From Bacteroides sp. CAG:927 (GTDB lineage Bacteria; Bacteroidota; Bacteroidia; Bacteroidales; Muribaculaceae), in contig HF985661.1 in NCBI GenBank assembly GCA_000431155.1, positions 175,526 to 193,057 of the forward strand: 17,532 nt of DNA. The letters run 5' to 3'. Under the pieces are notes generated by a model. It was given only the letters and a program-made list of their open reading frames with translations, was not told where the DNA came from and ran no database searches. Each line of letters opens with the position of its first letter. The first letter of the stretch is position 1. Positions 16,301 through 17,532 of the stretch are shown in pieces. Both the position numbers and the translations under genes were made by a program.

Positions 16301-17428
16301 ATATTCAATATTTCCCCAATCATTCAAATTAAGCAAGATGTCTTTGCCCCATTTTAATTTTTCCGGACGCACATAAGCCGTAGCTATGCCGTTGGAAATG
16401 CATATACCTCTATCCGATAATGACTTTCCCGTATCTACAAAACCGTCTCTTATTATAATGTATTGGCCTTTCAGATTTATCAAGCCTCTGTTCTCCATAG
16501 AGAAAACTGCCACAGAATCTCTGTCATAGCCTAAAAAGTCAGCAAAACTGCCATAAAAAGGTCCGTAGGATTTACCTATCCGGCAATCATGAACAAAAAG
16601 ATTCTGCCCTATATGCTCCGAATCATCTACCGAATGCTTATAGCTTATATAGCTAAAAAAACGATTACTGTCATTATTGAATCCCTTATAGACATGTTGG
16701 CATGAGTCAGCCAGTAGTTCAAGAGTATCTCTCATCACCAGCACGCGCAACTCGTTTCCCTCATCAACATAAAGTATGCTGTCATTTATAAATCCCCGGA
16801 TAATACAATCTTCATATCGTGAATTCCTATATTCGGGATAAGCGCCTCCGACTCTGTTCAGCCGTGGAAGGTCATTAATCGGGAATACAGCATAATATTC
16901 TCCATACGCAATATTAATACTATCAGGAACACTTTGCCACATATATTCAGGGCATCCGAAACCGGTAAGCATTTCAACTGATTCGCCGTTGTATTTTAAT
17001 AAATCTTTGCCGTTATAATACAGCGAAACCGTATCATTTTTCCCTGCGAGATATAAATTGTAGTATGATGATATCTTCTTGCAAGGATAAAACTTTTGTT
17101 TTCCGAAATCAACGAGTCCCGACCACTTATAAGTAGAAACATAAAAGATGTCGTTCTCACCCTCCACATGACTTATTTGCTCATATTCCGGCGAAACATA
17201 CGACATCAAGACGGAATCATCAAATTCAATAATTCCGTACTTACGAGTCTGAGTGTTCCGCACTAAAATGAACTTGTCCTCAAAAGTATCGCCCACTATA
17301 CAGTTATTCTCGTCAAGCCATTCTCTAACTGTATATGAATATTCCTCGTTCTGCCCATCCGCGGCATACGCCATAAAATACGGCAAAACTGCTATCATCA
17401 GTAATAAAAGCCAGACAAGTTTTTTCAT
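13376..17428 (-). CDS. Exported CHAT-domain (caspase-like) protein with WG-like and DUF3298-like regions
   Basis: 1350 residues, starting with a signal peptide (MKKLVWLLLLMIAVLPYFMA, cleavage near AYA/AD). Residues about 50-370 contain degenerate WG-type repeat units (KYGIIEFDDS at 63-72, WSGLVDFGKQKFYP at 102-115, NRGLINLKGQYIII at 313-326), probably a beta-propeller-like binding part. Residues about 385-605 resemble the DUF3298/RsiV-type domain (FDKNTGKRLVLPDIF at 516-530, then FIALGGEFTIPLDEF). Residues about 675-950 are helical, with TPR-like and possible coiled-coil stretches. The C-terminal CHAT domain runs from about 1015 to the end: IYFSPDGALYTLPVEY (1033-1048), the catalytic His in IIHVATHG (H1177) and the catalytic Cys in AVLSACQSGLG (C1260), then GVAGLQRGLKKAGAHTILATLW. 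CHAT domains are caspase-fold cysteine peptidases. Being exported, it would act in the periplasm or beyond. Substrate unknown. It converges on the CHASE2 unit, which suggests functional linkage. Confidence 0.88.
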   Translation of the reverse strand: MKKLVWLLLLMIAVLPYFMAYAADGQNEEYSYTVREWLDENNCIVGDTFEDKFILVRNTQTRKYGIIEFDDSVLMSYVSPEYEQISHVEGENDIFYVSTYKWSGLVDFGKQKFYPCKKISSYYNLYLAGKNDTVSLYYNGKDLLKYNGESVEMLTGFGCPEYMWQSVPDSINIAYGEYYAVFPINDLPRLNRVGGAYPEYRNSRYEDCIIRGFINDSILYVDEGNELRVLVMRDTLELLADSCQHVYKGFNNDSNRFFSYISYKHSVDDSEHIGQNLFVHDCRIGKSYGPFYGSFADFLGYDRDSVAVFSMENRGLINLKGQYIIIRDGFVDTGKSLSDRGICISNGIATAYVRPEKLKWGKDILLNLNDWGNIEYEPYMEDAIKVTKITLAIPNFEDNPLLRQNMLYWFSEAVAYEAGNYMDYYNGSKDITFIPGLNTTSQEICDYYGDLLINLFDNSEDTESEEESGVYFGGHFTAGIKILSETDSLITAEIVCDSNLGGGSGFGSNIHPIATFDKNTGKRLVLPDIFDFGQRSKIAKIIDRHLHDYSSGWALPELSYAEILSMPFGVCSDSLKFIVSRHTFIALGGEFTIPLDEFGDALIKGKDWYKTEVNPQTAEIKYVRATTIKNLYDLESESNTSKIFPTKKFLKKHPFRKQKSDMSVIKAAKTINCGNNRVLGEFYLQNGVQGKAEEIFDELALAGYNGPMNSSSEELQKLLDLKLGNASDLLDADNNDSAEVKVRQFLWLAQDSTLTYRNGKLAIADGMILYSRIAEKKGDRATSVTMVRNAARILLPYILNNSVRLSVSRRKELWDYYKNWCINSLPLLAVQTGDSALSRMSYDAVLNGKGLLLNTENAVRRAIEDSNDDYIKLQLKELDLMTAEYEALIQKGPQQQNNPELGLHFLRMFRTQKDSLNAEIGERREYLANRSYEYSRYLRGYLATSRQVCENLLEGEVAVEFIAAEIDNDILYYALVMHKGNPIPDIVKLCTQEEIIDVDFFGSGAESALTDGTVYKLIWEPLKKVLSENETSIYFSPDGALYTLPVEYAALPPEKPVMDFHRLSSTREIVFRNDSTVNKKGDAVIFGGLDYNNCQPQGNETEIFGRTRGFLRNYMLNKRSGITPLPATMEEVREIKASLDHMEEINKVISYTGAYGSEAAFKSNVTAASKIIHVATHGFYLSEDEFNEFSNTDIFESLSKNYNDLEDKELYRSALLFAGINEIFSGTDMDSQGGEDGILTAKEISMLNMSGVDLAVLSACQSGLGDISSEGVAGLQRGLKKAGAHTILATLWKVDDEATKLLMAEFYRNLSSGQSQSESLNQARKFLKEYDNGKYSSPFYWAPFILIDAI

Positions 17429-17471
17429 TTGGTAATTTTTATCAGGGGATATAAGACGATAGCGAAGATAG

Positions 17472-17479
17472 CAAATTTA
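17472..17479 (-). promoter_or_regulatory. Putative -7 box of the CHAT-gene promoter
   Basis: TAAATTTG on the minus strand matches TAnnTTTG, about 45 bp upstream of the ATG at 17428. No good -33 TTTG is found at 19-21 bp, so the promoter may be weak or activator-dependent. A second, less perfect box (TATCTTCG, 17470-17463) lies just downstream of it. Confidence 0.4.
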
Positions 17480-17511
17480 GCTGAGATAGCGGGAATGTGG
17501 AGGAATATGTT

Positions 17512-17532
17512 TGTAAGCCTTGGCTCGCGCCG
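17512..17532 (-). repeat. Edge of another copy of the hairpin-repeat family
   Basis: The last bases, read on the minus strand, begin CGGCGCGAGCCAAGGCTTAC. This matches the ending of the long repeats at 5361-5380 (CGGCGATAGCCAAGGCCTAC) and 6065-6082. The copy runs off the window, so only its terminal segment is seen. It lies upstream of the CHAT promoter in the same relative orientation as the left long repeat to the transposase promoter. Confidence 0.6.

Overview
The window looks like a chromosomal piece of a Bacteroidota genome, most likely order Bacteroidales (a Muribaculaceae-like gut anaerobe would fit; the family is a guess). Support comes from a type IX secretion (T9SS) C-terminal sorting domain, Bacteroidota-type promoters (-33 TTG-type box, 20-bp spacer, -7 TAnnTTTG) in front of several genes, and a Bacteroidota-like YbeY. 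The right third is visibly AT-richer than the left quarter, which suggests a mosaic of core and accessory DNA.

Layout, left to right. (1) 1-4886, minus strand: a two-gene secretion module. A small exported protein with a T9SS-type sorting domain is translationally coupled (ATGA overlap) to a very large RHS-like/YD-type protein whose C-terminus lies beyond the left edge. (2) About 4980-6082: an intergenic repeat field that encloses a plus-strand IS200/IS605-type Y1 (HUH) transposase of the REP-associated type (RAYT), with an imperfect direct repeat of about 190 bp on each side. (3) 6107-10974, minus strand: a housekeeping run in transcription order ybeY, mnmG, apt, uvrC (rRNA maturation, tRNA wobble modification, purine salvage, excision repair). 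A perfect 24-bp palindrome containing a parS-like 16-mer sits between mnmG and apt. (4) 10996-11649: no gene; it holds the ybeY promoter, about 260 bp with nothing recognised, a second cluster of the same repeats in inverted orientation, and a promoter. (5) 11650-17428: a two-gene plus-strand unit (CHASE2 membrane sensor without an output domain, then a small exported FecR-like protein) converging with an 8-bp overlap on a 1350-residue exported CHAT-domain protein (caspase-like His/Cys pair). The last 20 or so bases of the window re-enter the repeat family.

The most interesting candidate system is the CHASE2 / FecR-like / CHAT locus: a possible envelope sensing unit next to an exported caspase-fold peptidase. 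Second is the RAYT with its dispersed GC-rich hairpin repeats, found at four intergenic sites here and ending close to the promoters of the transposase and the CHAT gene. All family assignments come from reading motifs by eye; no database search was run.
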